NCBI RefSeq assembly: GCF_022827545.1 | Contig: NZ_CP094669.1 | Location: 3,438,001-3,502,000 of the forward strand | DNA from: Hymenobacter tibetensis | GTDB taxonomy: Bacteria > Bacteroidota > Bacteroidia > Cytophagales > Hymenobacteraceae | Direction of reading: 5' to 3' | DNA length: 64,000 nucleotides | Shown: piece after piece, positions 46,088-55,143 of the stretch | How positions within the stretch are numbered: the first letter of the stretch is position 1 | Layout: every line of letters starts with the position of its first letter | Notes under the pieces: model-generated | Told to the model about the DNA's origin: nothing | What the model saw: only the letters and a program-made list of their open reading frames with translations | Database searches by the model: none | Program-made: the position numbers and the translations under genes

Positions 46088-46465
46088 ATGACTCTTCCAA
46101 CCGCTTCTCCTTCGTTAGTTGAACGCCTCGCGCAACAGCTCACCTCTGCCGTAACGGCTCAAACGGTGTATGGCACCCCAGTGAAACAAGACGGTATTAC
46201 GGTCATTCCGGTAGCCCGGGCCGTGTACGGGTTCGGTGGGGGCGGCGGCACCGATGGCGCCGAAGCAACTGGCTCTGGTGGTGGGGCGGGCGTTTCCATC
46301 ACGCCGGTAGGCTACATTGAAATAGCGCAGGGCCGCACCCGCTTCCGCCCCATCCGAAGTTCTGTGGTGCCGCTAGTAGCCGTGAGTGGCATCGTTGCGC
46401 TGCTGCTACTCCGTAGCGTTCCGAAGCTGTTGCCGGGCCGGTACAAAAGCGCCACCCGGCCCTGA
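46088..46465 (+). CDS. GerW/YtfJ-like protein (DUF437 family)
   Basis: 125 residues from the ATG at 46088 (MTLPTASPSLVERLAQQL); the frame extends back to 45857 without homology. The core TVYGTPVKQDGITVIPVARAVYGFGGGGG, a Gly-rich spacer and VSITPVGYIEIAQGRTRFRPI are the signature of GerW/YtfJ spore-coat-related proteins, also found in many non-spore-formers. The C-terminus adds one membrane helix (SVVPLVAVSGIVALLLL) and a basic end, so here it is membrane-anchored. Function in Bacteroidota unknown. Next gene, a DinB protein, is 57 bases downstream. Confidence 0.82.
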   Translation: MTLPTASPSLVERLAQQLTSAVTAQTVYGTPVKQDGITVIPVARAVYGFGGGGGTDGAEATGSGGGAGVSITPVGYIEIAQGRTRFRPIRSSVVPLVAVSGIVALLLLRSVPKLLPGRYKSATRP

Positions 46466-46522
46466 TCTGCGCTGCGCGGCATCTGTTTAGGCAGGTGCCG
46501 CTCCTACCTTTTCTTAGCTGCT

Positions 46523-47005
46523 ATGGACTCCACCACTCGCGAAAACATCGTTGCCGAGCTACGGCTGTTGCTCGTGAAAGGCAACGCGCACATTTCATTC
46601 GAGGAAGCCTGCGCCGATATTCCGTTGCCGCTGCTTACCAAGACGGTGCCCAATCTGCCATACTCCATCTGGCAATTAGTTGAGCATATTCGGATTGACC
46701 AGCGGGACGTTCTGGAATTCTGCCGCAACCCGGCGTATGTCTCCCCGAAATGGCCCGATGCATACTGGCCTGCCCCAGTTGCCGCCGTAGACGCCGCCCG
46801 CTGGGAAGCGACGCTAAAGCAAATCAGGAACGACCGGGACCAGTTCATTGCCTTGCTCGAAGATTCTGCGCAGGACTTGTTTGCCCTCTTCCCGCACGGC
46901 ACCGGCCAAACCCTGTTCCGGGAAGCGTTGCTTATTGCCGACCATAACTCCTACCACACCGGTCAAATTCTGCTAGTACGGCGCCTACTGCAAGATTGGA
47001 AGTAG
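46523..47005 (+). CDS. DinB-family protein
   Basis: 160 residues with the four-helix DinB fold: a first helix with FEEACADIPLPLLTKTVPNLPYSIWQLVEHIRIDQRDVLEF (His of the metal site) and the last helix ALLIADHNSYHTGQILLVRRLLQDW with the second and third ligands (H-N-S-Y-H). Likely a metal-dependent thiol-linked enzyme, substrate unknown. Lies just after the GerW-like gene and could share its transcript. Confidence 0.88.
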   Translation: MDSTTRENIVAELRLLLVKGNAHISFEEACADIPLPLLTKTVPNLPYSIWQLVEHIRIDQRDVLEFCRNPAYVSPKWPDAYWPAPVAAVDAARWEATLKQIRNDRDQFIALLEDSAQDLFALFPHGTGQTLFREALLIADHNSYHTGQILLVRRLLQDWK

Positions 47006-47207
47006 CGCTTCCCCGCTTACTCGTCGTCTGAGTATGCGTTTGTTTTCCAGCGCCCTGGCGATAAAAAATACGTGAGGCGCAAAAAGTGAAAAATGGAGGT
47101 TTGCTAGGTCGGTGCGAGCAGCCGTAGCTGCGCTTAGGCAACCAGACTAGCTGGAACGCACCTATAGCTTCTGGTTCTCAGTTAACGGGTTCGGTTCCCT
47201 GTACTAG

Positions 47208-47540
47208 TTACTCTTCCTCTAACCCATCGTTTTGGAAATACTGCCACGCATAGCCGCCTATGTCACCGTCGTTGAGAGTATTTCCTTCATTATCAAACAA
47301 TTGATACCGGGTTTGAACACCACCTATTGATGCACTTCCTTCTAAACCGAGTAGAACGGAATAGTATACATCCGTCAGCGCTATATCAAGCAGTTGACGT
47401 ATTGCCTCCTGCTGTTCCTCTGTCAAATTCAACCCTTGCAGGTGAGTTGCGACAGCATCTCCCGATTCTTTGTTGAAGTATAATTCAAGCAAAGACTGCT
47501 TGTCCCTGTAAAATCCTTGAACAAACTGCTCTGTTGTCAT
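47208..47540 (-). CDS. Hypothetical protein
   Basis: 110 residues from the ATG at 47540 (MTTEQFVQGFYRDKQ); the longer frame to 47750 has no protein character. Mostly helical first half (SLLELYFNKESGDAVATHLQGLNLTEEQQEAIRQLL), then an alternating beta part (GVQTRYQLFDNEGNTLNDGDIGGYAWQYF). No family recognised. Acidic overall, no signal peptide. It stands alone in this stretch. Confidence 0.6.
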   Translation of the reverse strand: MTTEQFVQGFYRDKQSLLELYFNKESGDAVATHLQGLNLTEEQQEAIRQLLDIALTDVYYSVLLGLEGSASIGGVQTRYQLFDNEGNTLNDGDIGGYAWQYFQNDGLEEE

Positions 47541-47833
47541 GTCCGGCGGGCTGCAATTGGTGTACAGCAAGGTATTAGTTATGGAAGAAGTTAGGGTAAG
47601 GCCTGCCGAAGATATAGCACGAGCGCGCGGTGCGGTTGAGTAGGCTCTACGCAGTGCAAGCCGGTCTTTCCCACTAATCGGGCATCGGCAATTCAACCCG
47701 TCCCCTGAGCGTCCGTCAGCAGGAGGGTGCAGGATGGACCCGCAGGGCATTGTGGCGTCTTTAGATGCTTGGTTAGCAGGACGCTACTACGCCCCCGCGA
47801 GCCGGTGACCCACCCGACCCAAGCACGCATACT

Positions 47834-49234
47834 ATGAAAAGAACTTCTGCATTGCTCGTAACGGCGCTAAGCGCCACTCTGCTGCTGGCAGCCCCAGCCT
47901 CTGCCCAGATTGGCACCCGGTTTCCCTCGGAGCGCAAAGTGGTAAAAGACCCCGTGACGGGCACTATGCTCACCTTCCTCACCAGTACGCCCCAAGGCGA
48001 CTCCAAAATCTACCAAACCCACAACCAATGGACTTCCGATGGGCAGTGGCTGATTTTCCGCTCGGGCCGCGTACCCAAGGAAGCTATGGCCGTGAACGAG
48101 AAGACCGGCGAGATGGTGCAAGTAACGGAAGGCGGCTACACTGGCATGCTCAATATTGCCCGTAAGTCGATGAAGCTCTACTTTATGCGCAACGTGGGCA
48201 GCACCGAGGTGAAGGCCGACGTGCCGCGTAGCGTGCAGATTGTGGAGGTGGACTTGGCTAAGCTGTTCGCCGACAGCAAAGCCGGCAAGATGAAGCCCGC
48301 CAGCGTGTACCAGCGCGTGTGCGGCACCACGCCTCCCGAAATAGGAGCCGGCGGCGACATGGCCCTCGATGGCAACGAGGAAGTGGTGTACTTTCGGGTA
48401 GGCAAAACCGAAGCGGCCAAACACTTGCCCCCCGACACCAAAATGATGAGTGCGTTTGGCCCACGCAACATGGGCGCAGGCCCGGCCGGCCTGGGCAGCA
48501 TGAATATCAAAACCGGAGCCATCAAGCACGTGGTATCGGTGCCGTTCCAGATTGGGCACGTGCAAACCAACCCCTGGGTGCCCGGCGAGATTATCTTCTG
48601 CTGGGAAACCGGTGGTAAGTCGCCCCAACGCACCTGGACGGTACTGGCCGATGGTACGGGCCTGCGCCCCCTCTACCCGGAAGCCGACTACGAGTGGGTG
48701 ACGCACGAAGCCGTTATTGGGCCCGATGAAGTGGCTATTGCCCTCATGGGCCACCGCAAAATCAACTTCAACAAAGAAGCTACCGCCACGGCCAGTACCA
48801 GCGCCCAAGCTACCACCCCCGACCAGCGCAACCCCGGCCAGGAAAACGCCTGGGGCCCTTCCGGCACCCGCGAAAAGCCCACCGGCTTAGCCATTGTGAA
48901 CCTGCGTACCCGCGAAACAACCATTGCCGGCCAAACCCCGAGCGGTAGCGGCCTCTGGCACGTGCACGGCTCCTCCGATGGCCGGTGGGCCGTCGGCGAC
49001 GACTTCTCGCGCAGCCTCTACCTGATTGACCGCCACAGCCGGGAGATGCTGCTCCTAACCACCGGCCACAAAGAAACCGCCGCCGACCACCCCCACCCCA
49101 CCTTCAGCCCCGACGGCACCAAAATTCAAATCCAATCGGCCATGCTTTCCTCCGATAACCGCTCGATGAACATCTGCATCGTGCCCGTGCCGGAAGCCTG
49201 GCTGAAACGCAAGTATCCGGAACCAGCCAAGTAA
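47834..49234 (+). CDS. Oligogalacturonate-lyase-like (PL22) secreted propeller protein
   Basis: 466 residues with a signal peptide ending ASA-Q. The beta-propeller carries the repeat features of PL22 oligogalacturonate lyases: THNQWTSDGQWLIF, HVQTNPWVPGEIIFCWETGG, EAVIGPDEVAIALMGHR, LWHVHGSSDGRWAVGDD and HPHPTFSPDGTKIQI; the clustered His residues fit a metal-bound active site. Probably cleaves unsaturated oligogalacturonides from pectin in the periplasm. No other pectin genes nearby, so the pathway is uncertain. A terminator follows. Confidence 0.82.
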   Translation: MKRTSALLVTALSATLLLAAPASAQIGTRFPSERKVVKDPVTGTMLTFLTSTPQGDSKIYQTHNQWTSDGQWLIFRSGRVPKEAMAVNEKTGEMVQVTEGGYTGMLNIARKSMKLYFMRNVGSTEVKADVPRSVQIVEVDLAKLFADSKAGKMKPASVYQRVCGTTPPEIGAGGDMALDGNEEVVYFRVGKTEAAKHLPPDTKMMSAFGPRNMGAGPAGLGSMNIKTGAIKHVVSVPFQIGHVQTNPWVPGEIIFCWETGGKSPQRTWTVLADGTGLRPLYPEADYEWVTHEAVIGPDEVAIALMGHRKINFNKEATATASTSAQATTPDQRNPGQENAWGPSGTREKPTGLAIVNLRTRETTIAGQTPSGSGLWHVHGSSDGRWAVGDDFSRSLYLIDRHSREMLLLTTGHKETAADHPHPTFSPDGTKIQIQSAMLSSDNRSMNICIVPVPEAWLKRKYPEPAK

Positions 49235-49258
49235 CGCCCCGCTTCTTATTGCCTACGC

Positions 49259-49296
49259 CCGCCCCGCTGCACCTGCTGCCGGGGCGGTTTGTTTTT
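49259..49296 (+). terminator. Terminator of the PL22-like gene
   Basis: CCGCCCCG (49259-49266) and CGGGGCGG (49280-49287) followed by TTTGTTTTT, 25 bases past the stop. Confidence 0.85.
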
Positions 49297-49554
49297 ACCT
49301 GTTTTAAGCCGGCCTGGCCGGTAAAGCAGCGGCGGGTGCCAACCTGTCGGCGGCCTGTGCGTACCTTTGCTGTCTCGCAATAGCTCCGCTCGGGAGTATC
49401 GGCGTAGCGCGTGTCCGCTTCCACCGCGGCACAGTATCTATATCCGCGCTATTTGGTTCCGCCGCCCGCCAAGTGGCGGCAGCACACTCCAAGGCTATAC
49501 CCGTGTACAAGCACTGCCCATTTCCTGGCTGATGCCAGGCTTTCCGTTGATTCC

Positions 49555-50784
49555 ATGTCCAAGCAAAAGTATCTTTCCCTCATCTTGATTCTGGGTAGCC
49601 TCACGGCAATCGGGCCCTTCTCCATTGATATGTATCTGCCGGGCTTTCCGGCTATTGCCCAAGACCTGCACACCACTGCGGCCCGGGTGGCGCTGTCGTT
49701 GTCCAGCTTCTTTATTGGCATTTCGGCCGGCCAGCTCCTGTATGGCCCCCTGCTCGACCGGTTTGGCCGTAAGAAGCCGCTCTACATTGGGCTCTGCATT
49801 TATATTCTTACCTCCGTTGGCTGCGCGTTTGTGCACACCATTGATGGGCTAATTGCGCTCCGCCTGGTGCAGGCCGTGGGAAGCTGCGCCGCGGGCGTGG
49901 CTTCGGTGGCCATGGTGCGCGACTTATTTCCGGTGAAAGACAGCGCCAAGGTGTTTGCCACGCTCATGCTGATTGTGGGCCTCTCCCCCATGCTGGCCCC
50001 CACCATTGGGGGCTACGTCACGGAAGCCTTCGGGTGGCAAGGTGTTTTCATCACCCTCGCCTTCATGGGCGCCGCCATGCTGGCTGCCTGCGTGCTGTGG
50101 CTGCCCGACACCTACACCCCCGACACCACACTCTCCCTGAAGCCCCTCCCCATCCTGACCGGTTTCTGGTCGGTGCTGCGGGAGCCGCAGTTCTACACCT
50201 ACACCTTCGCGGGCGCCATGGCGTTTTGCGGGCTTTTTGCCTACGTGGCTGATTCTCCGCTGGTGTTCATGGATATTTTCGGGGTCGATGGGAAAACCTA
50301 TGGTTGGATCTTTGCCTTTCTCTCGGTTGGTCTTATCGGGGCGAGCCAAGTGAATAGCGTCATGCTCCAACGGTTTTCCAACGAGCAATTGGTGTACACC
50401 TCCCTCATATGCCAGGTAATAACTAGCCTGGTGTTCCTGGTGCTTACCATGAACGGCTGGATTGGGCTAGGTGGCACCGTTGCGCTGCTGTTTGTTTTCC
50501 TGTGCTGCTTAGGGTTCAACAGCCCCAACACGTCGGCCCTGTCGTTGGCGCCGTTTGAAAAAAATGCGGGCAGTGCCTCTGCGCTTCTAGGCGCTATTCG
50601 CATGGGCATGGGCGCTTTGGCCTCGGTGGCAGTTAGTGTGCTCAACAACCACACGGCCGTGCCCATGGTGGCCGTCATGGCCGGGGCGTCGGTTTTGGCT
50701 TTGCTGATTCTGCTGGTTGGCCGCAAGCAAATAACCGTTCAGGTAGAAGCGCCCGCAGGCCAGCTGGCCGAGTCGGTGCACTAA
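49555..50784 (+). CDS. Bcr/CflA family multidrug efflux MFS transporter
   Basis: 409 residues from the ATG at 49555 (MSKQKYLSLILILGSL); the longer frame back to 49411 is rejected. Twelve hydrophobic helices. Family marks: GPFSIDMYLPGFPAIAQDL in helix 1, GQLLYGPLLDRFGRKKPLYIG (MFS motif A) after helix 2, QAVGSCAAGVASVAMVRDLF, and MLIVGLSPMLAPTIGGYV. Proton-driven exporter in the inner membrane; drugs or small metabolites such as amino acid derivatives are the usual substrates. Length normal. Unrelated genes around it, so substrate cannot be guessed. Confidence 0.93.
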   Translation: MSKQKYLSLILILGSLTAIGPFSIDMYLPGFPAIAQDLHTTAARVALSLSSFFIGISAGQLLYGPLLDRFGRKKPLYIGLCIYILTSVGCAFVHTIDGLIALRLVQAVGSCAAGVASVAMVRDLFPVKDSAKVFATLMLIVGLSPMLAPTIGGYVTEAFGWQGVFITLAFMGAAMLAACVLWLPDTYTPDTTLSLKPLPILTGFWSVLREPQFYTYTFAGAMAFCGLFAYVADSPLVFMDIFGVDGKTYGWIFAFLSVGLIGASQVNSVMLQRFSNEQLVYTSLICQVITSLVFLVLTMNGWIGLGGTVALLFVFLCCLGFNSPNTSALSLAPFEKNAGSASALLGAIRMGMGALASVAVSVLNNHTAVPMVAVMAGASVLALLILLVGRKQITVQVEAPAGQLAESVH

Positions 50785-50856
50785 GGGGAATGGGGCCGCA
50801 GTGAAGGGCTATGCTGAAATTGCTAGCTTTAGCTTTCGAATAATCACTTCGCAGCT

Positions 50857-51738
50857 ATGAAAACTACTACTGCTATTGCCCTCGGCTTTACGCTACTGCT
50901 TACCTCCACCGCCTCGAAAGCCCCAGACGGCTGGGTGCCCCTGCTCGACAAAAACCTGAGCAAGTGGCGCAACTATGAGAGCTACCGGCACAAAGACGGC
51001 TACAAAGGCCAGCAACCCACCGACGCCCAAGGCAAGCCCCTCACCCCCATCGGCTACGACAAAAATGAGGCGAACGTCTTTTCGGTGGTGATGCAGGACG
51101 GCGAGCCGGTGCTGCGCATCAGTGGCGAGATTTACGGCTGCGTATTCACCAAGCAGGACTTCACCAACTACGACCTGAAGCTGAAAGTGAAGTGGGGCAA
51201 CAAGAAGTGGATACCCCGCCTCAACGAGCCCCTCGACAGCGGCATCCTCTACAACAGCCAAGGCGAGTGCGGGGTAGACTACTGGCGCAGCTGGATGCTC
51301 AGCCAAGAGTTTCAGGTGTCGGAGTATGCGGCCGGCAATGCCATGGGTGACTTCTGGTGCATTGCCAATTCGTCGGCTGATATCCGGGCTACCAAAGCAC
51401 CAGGCCAGGATATTCTGAAGTACGACCCCAAAGCGGCCCCAGTGAAAATGGGCAACGGCAGCCCCGGCTTTTGCCAGGCGTCGGCCAACTACGAGGTACC
51501 CAACGGCCAGTGGAACGAGCTGGAACTGATTCAGGTGAACGGCAAAAGCGTGCACATCGTGAATGGCCACGTGGTACTGGCCGTGGACAACTCCCGCTAC
51601 GTGGTGAACGGTGAGAGCAAACCGCTCACCCACGGCAAGATTCAGCTGCAAAGCGAAGCGGCCGAAGTGTTCTACAAGAACATCATGATCAAGCCCCTCG
51701 ACGCCATGCCGGCCGAGTACGCACAGTATTTCAAATAA
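50857..51738 (+). CDS. Secreted DUF1080 / 3-keto-disaccharide hydrolase family protein
   Basis: 293 residues with a signal peptide (MKTTTAIALGFTLLLTSTAS). Begins PDGWVPLLDKNLSKWRNYES, the usual start of DUF1080 concanavalin-fold proteins, then YGCVFTKQDFTNYDLKLKVKWGNKKW, DSGILYNSQGECG, QEFQVSEYAAGN, and a final GKIQLQSEAAEVFYKNIMIKPL. The family acts on 3-keto-glycosides or binds carbohydrates in the periplasm. Complete, with a terminator behind. Cf. the neighbouring pectin-type lyase; a shared carbohydrate role is inference. Confidence 0.9.
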   Translation: MKTTTAIALGFTLLLTSTASKAPDGWVPLLDKNLSKWRNYESYRHKDGYKGQQPTDAQGKPLTPIGYDKNEANVFSVVMQDGEPVLRISGEIYGCVFTKQDFTNYDLKLKVKWGNKKWIPRLNEPLDSGILYNSQGECGVDYWRSWMLSQEFQVSEYAAGNAMGDFWCIANSSADIRATKAPGQDILKYDPKAAPVKMGNGSPGFCQASANYEVPNGQWNELELIQVNGKSVHIVNGHVVLAVDNSRYVVNGESKPLTHGKIQLQSEAAEVFYKNIMIKPLDAMPAEYAQYFK

Positions 51739-51763
51739 GCTCGGCCTTACCGAACCAGTACCA

Positions 51764-51798
51764 AAAGGGGGTTGCCTATTTAAATAAGCAACCCCTTT
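51764..51798 (+). terminator. Terminator of the DUF1080 gene
   Basis: AAAGGGGGTTGC pairs with GCAACCCCTTT (one bulged G) around the palindrome TATTTAAATA. 26 bases past the stop. Confidence 0.8.
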
Positions 51799-51828
51799 GC
51801 TTTCTGCATTTCCCGTTTAAAACAAGTC

Positions 51829-51866
51829 GTCATGCTTCGACAAGCGGACGCCAGATCAAGCATGAC
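51829..51866. repeat. Short degraded palindromic repeat
   Basis: GTCATGCTT (51829-51837) and AAGCATGAC (51858-51866). The wording resembles GTCATGC...GCATGAC intergenic palindromes common in this group (recollection). Between DUF1080 and LRR-kinase genes. Confidence 0.4.
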
Positions 51867-51898
51867 CGTTCTCTTTTCCAGCCTATTTGGATAGGCAC

Positions 51899-53221
51899 TT
51901 AGCCTAATTCAGCTAGCCTTTCCTGAATTTCCTTGAACAACGGCCGCTCGGCAACGGTGGGCTGCATGCAGTGCTGTTGCAGCTCTAGCAGCGCCTGCAC
52001 GGTGGGCGACGTGGCCGGCGCGGCGCAATGCGTCAACAAGTCATCGAGCAGGCAGCCGAAAGCCCGTACTTCCAAGCGTTGCAACAACAACGCCTCTTCC
52101 TGCTGTTCCGGCGAGAAAAAGCAAGCCGCGCCAAAGTCCCCGAGGAGACATTCACCGTCGGAGGTGGTTAGGATGTTATGCGCGTATAGGTCGCCGTGCA
52201 GGATGCCGCGGGTGTGCAGGTGCTGTGCCGCGCTGGCCATACGGCGGGCAATGCGCAGCACTACATCAAGCGGAAATGAGGTGCCCACCGCGTACACGTC
52301 GCGGGTGCAAGAGGCGAGGCTGGGGGGGCCTCCGAGGTTGCCAAACGAGGGAGCAATCAGTTGCAGCACGAGGCCATCTGTACGGTCGGGGTGGCCGCTG
52401 ATTTTGCCTTCCACCGCAATCAGGCTGGGGTGCGTTCCGGCGCTTAGGCAGGCTGCCATTTCGCTGCCGGGCAGGCCGTCGCTGGTACGGGCCCCTTTGA
52501 AGAGCTTGACGGCAACGGGCCGCGGGGCCGCACCGCGCTGCTGCCACTGTGCCTGGTAAATAATGCCGGATGCGCCCTCTCCTAGCTTCTGTTCGAGCGC
52601 TAAGCTGTGCCAGTCTATTGTACTGGTGGTATCGGCCGCTACAGCTGCCGCTTCGGCGGGCTCGCTGAACGGGTTGCCGGCATAGGCCAGCCACGAAAGC
52701 CGCGGCAAGGCCAGCAGCCACGCGGGCAAGGCAGAGAACTGGTTGTCGGCAATGCGGAGCAGCTCCAGCTTGGTGCAAGCCTGCATAGAAGCGGGCAAGT
52801 GGCGGAGCTGGTTGCCGGCCAGCATCAACTTCTGCAAGTTGGTGCTGGCACCTAGTTCTTCGGGAAGCTCTTGCAGTTGGTTGTCGGTCAGAATCAGCCA
52901 GCGCAGCGCGGGCGGTAGGGCCGCCGCCGGCAGCGTATGAATCTGGTTGGCTTTAAAGCCAACCATGCTGAGCTGCGGACATTGGCCCAGCACCTCAGGC
53001 ACTACGGTAAACTGGTTGTCGGAGCAGAACAGCACGCGTAGCTTGTGCAGCCGGGACAAGTCAGCCGGCAGCGTTGATAACGCATTGCCAGACAAATTCA
53101 GGATTTCCAGCGAATCGGCTAGGTCGAAGATTTCCGGTGGAAATTCGGTGAGGCCATCAGACAAATCGAGGCGCTGAACTCCAGCCAGTTGTTTGGTACG
53201 GAGTTGTTCGAGGGTGTGCAT
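51899..53221 (-). CDS. Leucine-rich-repeat protein fused to a eukaryotic-like Ser/Thr kinase
   Basis: 440 residues from the ATG at 53221 (MHTLEQLRTKQL). Residues 15-200 are seven or eight leucine-rich repeats of the plant-like/bacterial type (e.g. LEILNLSGNALSTLPADL, LRWLILTDNQLQELPEEL, LQKLMLAGNQLRHLPASM). From about 210 a protein kinase: GEGASGIIYQA loop, VAVKLFK lysine, catalytic HGDLYAHNIL (HGD in place of HRD) and LGDFGAA (DFG). All catalytic positions are present, so it may be active, with a short C-lobe. No signal peptide or membrane helix, so cytoplasmic. Sensor or partner-binding LRR region coupled to phosphorylation is an inference. Confidence 0.9.
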   Translation of the reverse strand: MHTLEQLRTKQLAGVQRLDLSDGLTEFPPEIFDLADSLEILNLSGNALSTLPADLSRLHKLRVLFCSDNQFTVVPEVLGQCPQLSMVGFKANQIHTLPAAALPPALRWLILTDNQLQELPEELGASTNLQKLMLAGNQLRHLPASMQACTKLELLRIADNQFSALPAWLLALPRLSWLAYAGNPFSEPAEAAAVAADTTSTIDWHSLALEQKLGEGASGIIYQAQWQQRGAAPRPVAVKLFKGARTSDGLPGSEMAACLSAGTHPSLIAVEGKISGHPDRTDGLVLQLIAPSFGNLGGPPSLASCTRDVYAVGTSFPLDVVLRIARRMASAAQHLHTRGILHGDLYAHNILTTSDGECLLGDFGAACFFSPEQQEEALLLQRLEVRAFGCLLDDLLTHCAAPATSPTVQALLELQQHCMQPTVAERPLFKEIQERLAELG

Positions 53222-53269
53222 GGAGGCAAAGGTAGGGCCAGGGGCCACGTTCTGGGGTTTGCTGGCCGC

Positions 53270-53962
53270 CTATACGTATTGCAGGACTTCGTCCAGGGAA
53301 GCAATTTCCTGAAACGTAACGCCGGTTAGCGCTTCCGCCGGCACTTGCTCGTACACCCAGGTGGTATGATACGGCACGTAGATGGCCCGGGCACCTAAGC
53401 GCGCCACTGGTAGAATATCAGATTTCAACGAGTTGCCGATCATCACAAAATCCTCAGGGCGCACCTGGTAGCGCGCCAGAATACGGCTGTAGGTGGCTTC
53501 GTTTTTCTCGCTCACGATTTCCACGTGCTCGAAATAATCCCCGAGGCCAGAGCGGGCCAGCTTGCTTTCCTGATCGAACAGGTCGCCCTTGGTGAGCAGC
53601 ATCAAGGCCTCGCCGCGCTCCTTAAGCTCCGACAGCACGGCTTCCACATGAGGCAGCGGCTCGATGGGAAAATCCAGCAGGCGCTTGCCGCAATTCAGGA
53701 TGTGCTGGATTTCGGTGCCCGTTACAGCACCGTTGGTTAGCTGGATTACGGTTTCAATCATGCAAAGCATGAACGACTTGGCGCCGTAGCCGAACAGGTG
53801 CACGTTTTGGCGGTGCACCTGGTTGAAACGGTCAGACAAAGTAGCCGCATCGGCATAGTGGGTAAGCACGGCGGAAAGCTCGGCTTCGGCGCGGTCGAAG
53901 TGGGGCTGGTTGGGCCACAGCGTGTCGTCGGCATCAAAGGCTATCAGGCGGGAAGTTGACAT
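53270..53962 (-). CDS. HAD-superfamily hydrolase
   Basis: 230 residues. Motif I AFDADDTLWPNQ (nucleophile Asp), motif II LLTKGD, and motifs III/IV in KNEATY and VMIGNSLKSDILPV. A helical cap of about 90 residues follows motif I, as in C1-cap phosphatases. Probably dephosphorylates a small phosphometabolite, exact substrate unknown. Lies 48 bases upstream of the LRR-kinase gene on the same strand and may be co-transcribed with it; a kinase beside a phosphatase-fold protein is suggestive but HADs usually act on metabolites. Confidence 0.9.
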   Translation of the reverse strand: MSTSRLIAFDADDTLWPNQPHFDRAEAELSAVLTHYADAATLSDRFNQVHRQNVHLFGYGAKSFMLCMIETVIQLTNGAVTGTEIQHILNCGKRLLDFPIEPLPHVEAVLSELKERGEALMLLTKGDLFDQESKLARSGLGDYFEHVEIVSEKNEATYSRILARYQVRPEDFVMIGNSLKSDILPVARLGARAIYVPYHTTWVYEQVPAEALTGVTFQEIASLDEVLQYV

Positions 53963-54064
53963 AAGAAATAACTGCTAAGGAAATGCAAAACACCCGTGCT
54001 AATGCCAGCATACTAGCCGCACAGCACGGTTTAGGTGTGGGCAAAGTTACCGAACTTGCGTTCC

Positions 54065-54694
54065 ATGAAGCAGCTAATCGACTTGGACACGTGGCCCCGC
54101 CGCGAACATTTCACCTTCTTTTCCGCATTCGACGAACCGTTTTTTGGGTTGGTAGCCGACGTAGACTGCACGCCGGCACTGGCTACCGCCAAGCAAATGC
54201 ACGTCTCGTTCTTTCTCTATTATCTGCACTGTGCGCTGCAAGCCGCCAACGAAGTAGAGGAATTCCGTTGCCGCATCGAGCAGGGCCAGGTGTACCGCTA
54301 CGACCGGATTCACGCCTCGGCTACCATCGGCCGCCCCGACCGCACGTTCAGTTTCTCATTCATCGAGCAGCAGGATTCCCTGGCTGATTTTGTAACCGGC
54401 GCCAACGCGGAAATCGAGGCGGTGCAGCAAGCCACTGGCCTGCGCTTGAGCGACCAAACGGGCCGCCCCGACGTGATTCACTTCTCGGCCATTCCGTGGG
54501 TGCGGTTCACGGGCCTCACCCACGCCCGCAGCTTCCAGTTTCCCGACAGCGCCCCCAAGATTTCAGTGGGTCAAACCTACCAGGACGGCGCTACCCTTCG
54601 CATGCCCGTATCCGTGAACCTGCATCACGGCCTCGGCGACGCCTACCATGTCGGGTTGTTTCTAGAAGCCTTCCAGCGCCGCCTGAACGCGTAA
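54065..54694 (+). CDS. Chloramphenicol acetyltransferase-like protein
   Basis: 209 residues from the ATG at 54065 (MKQLIDLDTWPRREHF); the longer frame is not used. Start DTWPRREHFTFFSAFDEPFFGLVADVDCT, middle EEFRCRIEQGQVYRYDRIHAS, and the catalytic segment VNLHHGLGDAYHVG near the C-terminus, where the H-x-x-x-D of the CAT active site appears as HHGLGD. All of this is the type A CAT family. Resistance to chloramphenicol is possible; many chromosomal homologs have other acyl substrates. Stand-alone gene. Confidence 0.88.
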   Translation: MKQLIDLDTWPRREHFTFFSAFDEPFFGLVADVDCTPALATAKQMHVSFFLYYLHCALQAANEVEEFRCRIEQGQVYRYDRIHASATIGRPDRTFSFSFIEQQDSLADFVTGANAEIEAVQQATGLRLSDQTGRPDVIHFSAIPWVRFTGLTHARSFQFPDSAPKISVGQTYQDGATLRMPVSVNLHHGLGDAYHVGLFLEAFQRRLNA

Positions 54695-54759
54695 GTACGG
54701 TGTGGTGGTCTGGTTCCCGTGGCAAGTCTGGAGCCTGCTGCGAGAACCAGACCACCGCT

Positions 54760-55143
54760 CTACGCAACCAGTTCAGTGTGTAGCCGGGCTAGGGTGTCGG
54801 CGGCATCTTGGCACAGGCCGGGGTGCACGGGCGAGGTTTGCACGATGGTGCTGCGGGTGGCAGTGAGCCAGCGGAAACGGGAGGCAATGGGTAGCTGCCC
54901 GATAACTCCGCCTTCTTTGCGGCCCGCGCAAATCCGCTCGAAAGCCCGCAGCCGCTCGTGCAGTTCGGGCAGGTCGAGGTCGGCGGCAAAGGCCAAGAGC
55001 CGGGTTTCGTTTAACTCGAACCGAGTTTGCAGAAACCCCTGGGCGGCACAGTACACAATGATGCCGACGTTCAGAAACTCCTCGCGCTCCACCCGGGGCA
55101 TCACGCGAATCACGGCGTACTCAAACAAGTGCTTTCCTGGCAT
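54760..55143 (-). CDS. DUF3037 family protein
   Basis: 127 residues from the ATG at 55143 (MPGKHLFEYAVIRVMP); a start at 55161 is possible. FEYAVIRVMPRVEREEFLNVGIIVYC is the typical DUF3037 opening, followed by ETRLLAFAADLDLPELHERLRAFERIC and GGVIGQLPIASRFRWLTATRSTIVQTSPVHPG near the end. Function unknown. Its start overlaps the end of the HipA-like kinase gene by 23 bases, so translational coupling and a two-gene module are likely. Confidence 0.85.
   Translation of the reverse strand: MPGKHLFEYAVIRVMPRVEREEFLNVGIIVYCAAQGFLQTRFELNETRLLAFAADLDLPELHERLRAFERICAGRKEGGVIGQLPIASRFRWLTATRSTIVQTSPVHPGLCQDAADTLARLHTELVA

Noticed and set aside
47541..47750. Extension of the 110-residue hypothetical protein
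   Set aside because: Arg/Pro/Ser-rich noise without homology; ATG at 47540 gives a plausible protein.
54065..54694. Clinical-type chloramphenicol resistance gene on a mobile element
   Set aside because: No transposase, repeats or foreign composition around it; probably a chromosomal acyltransferase.
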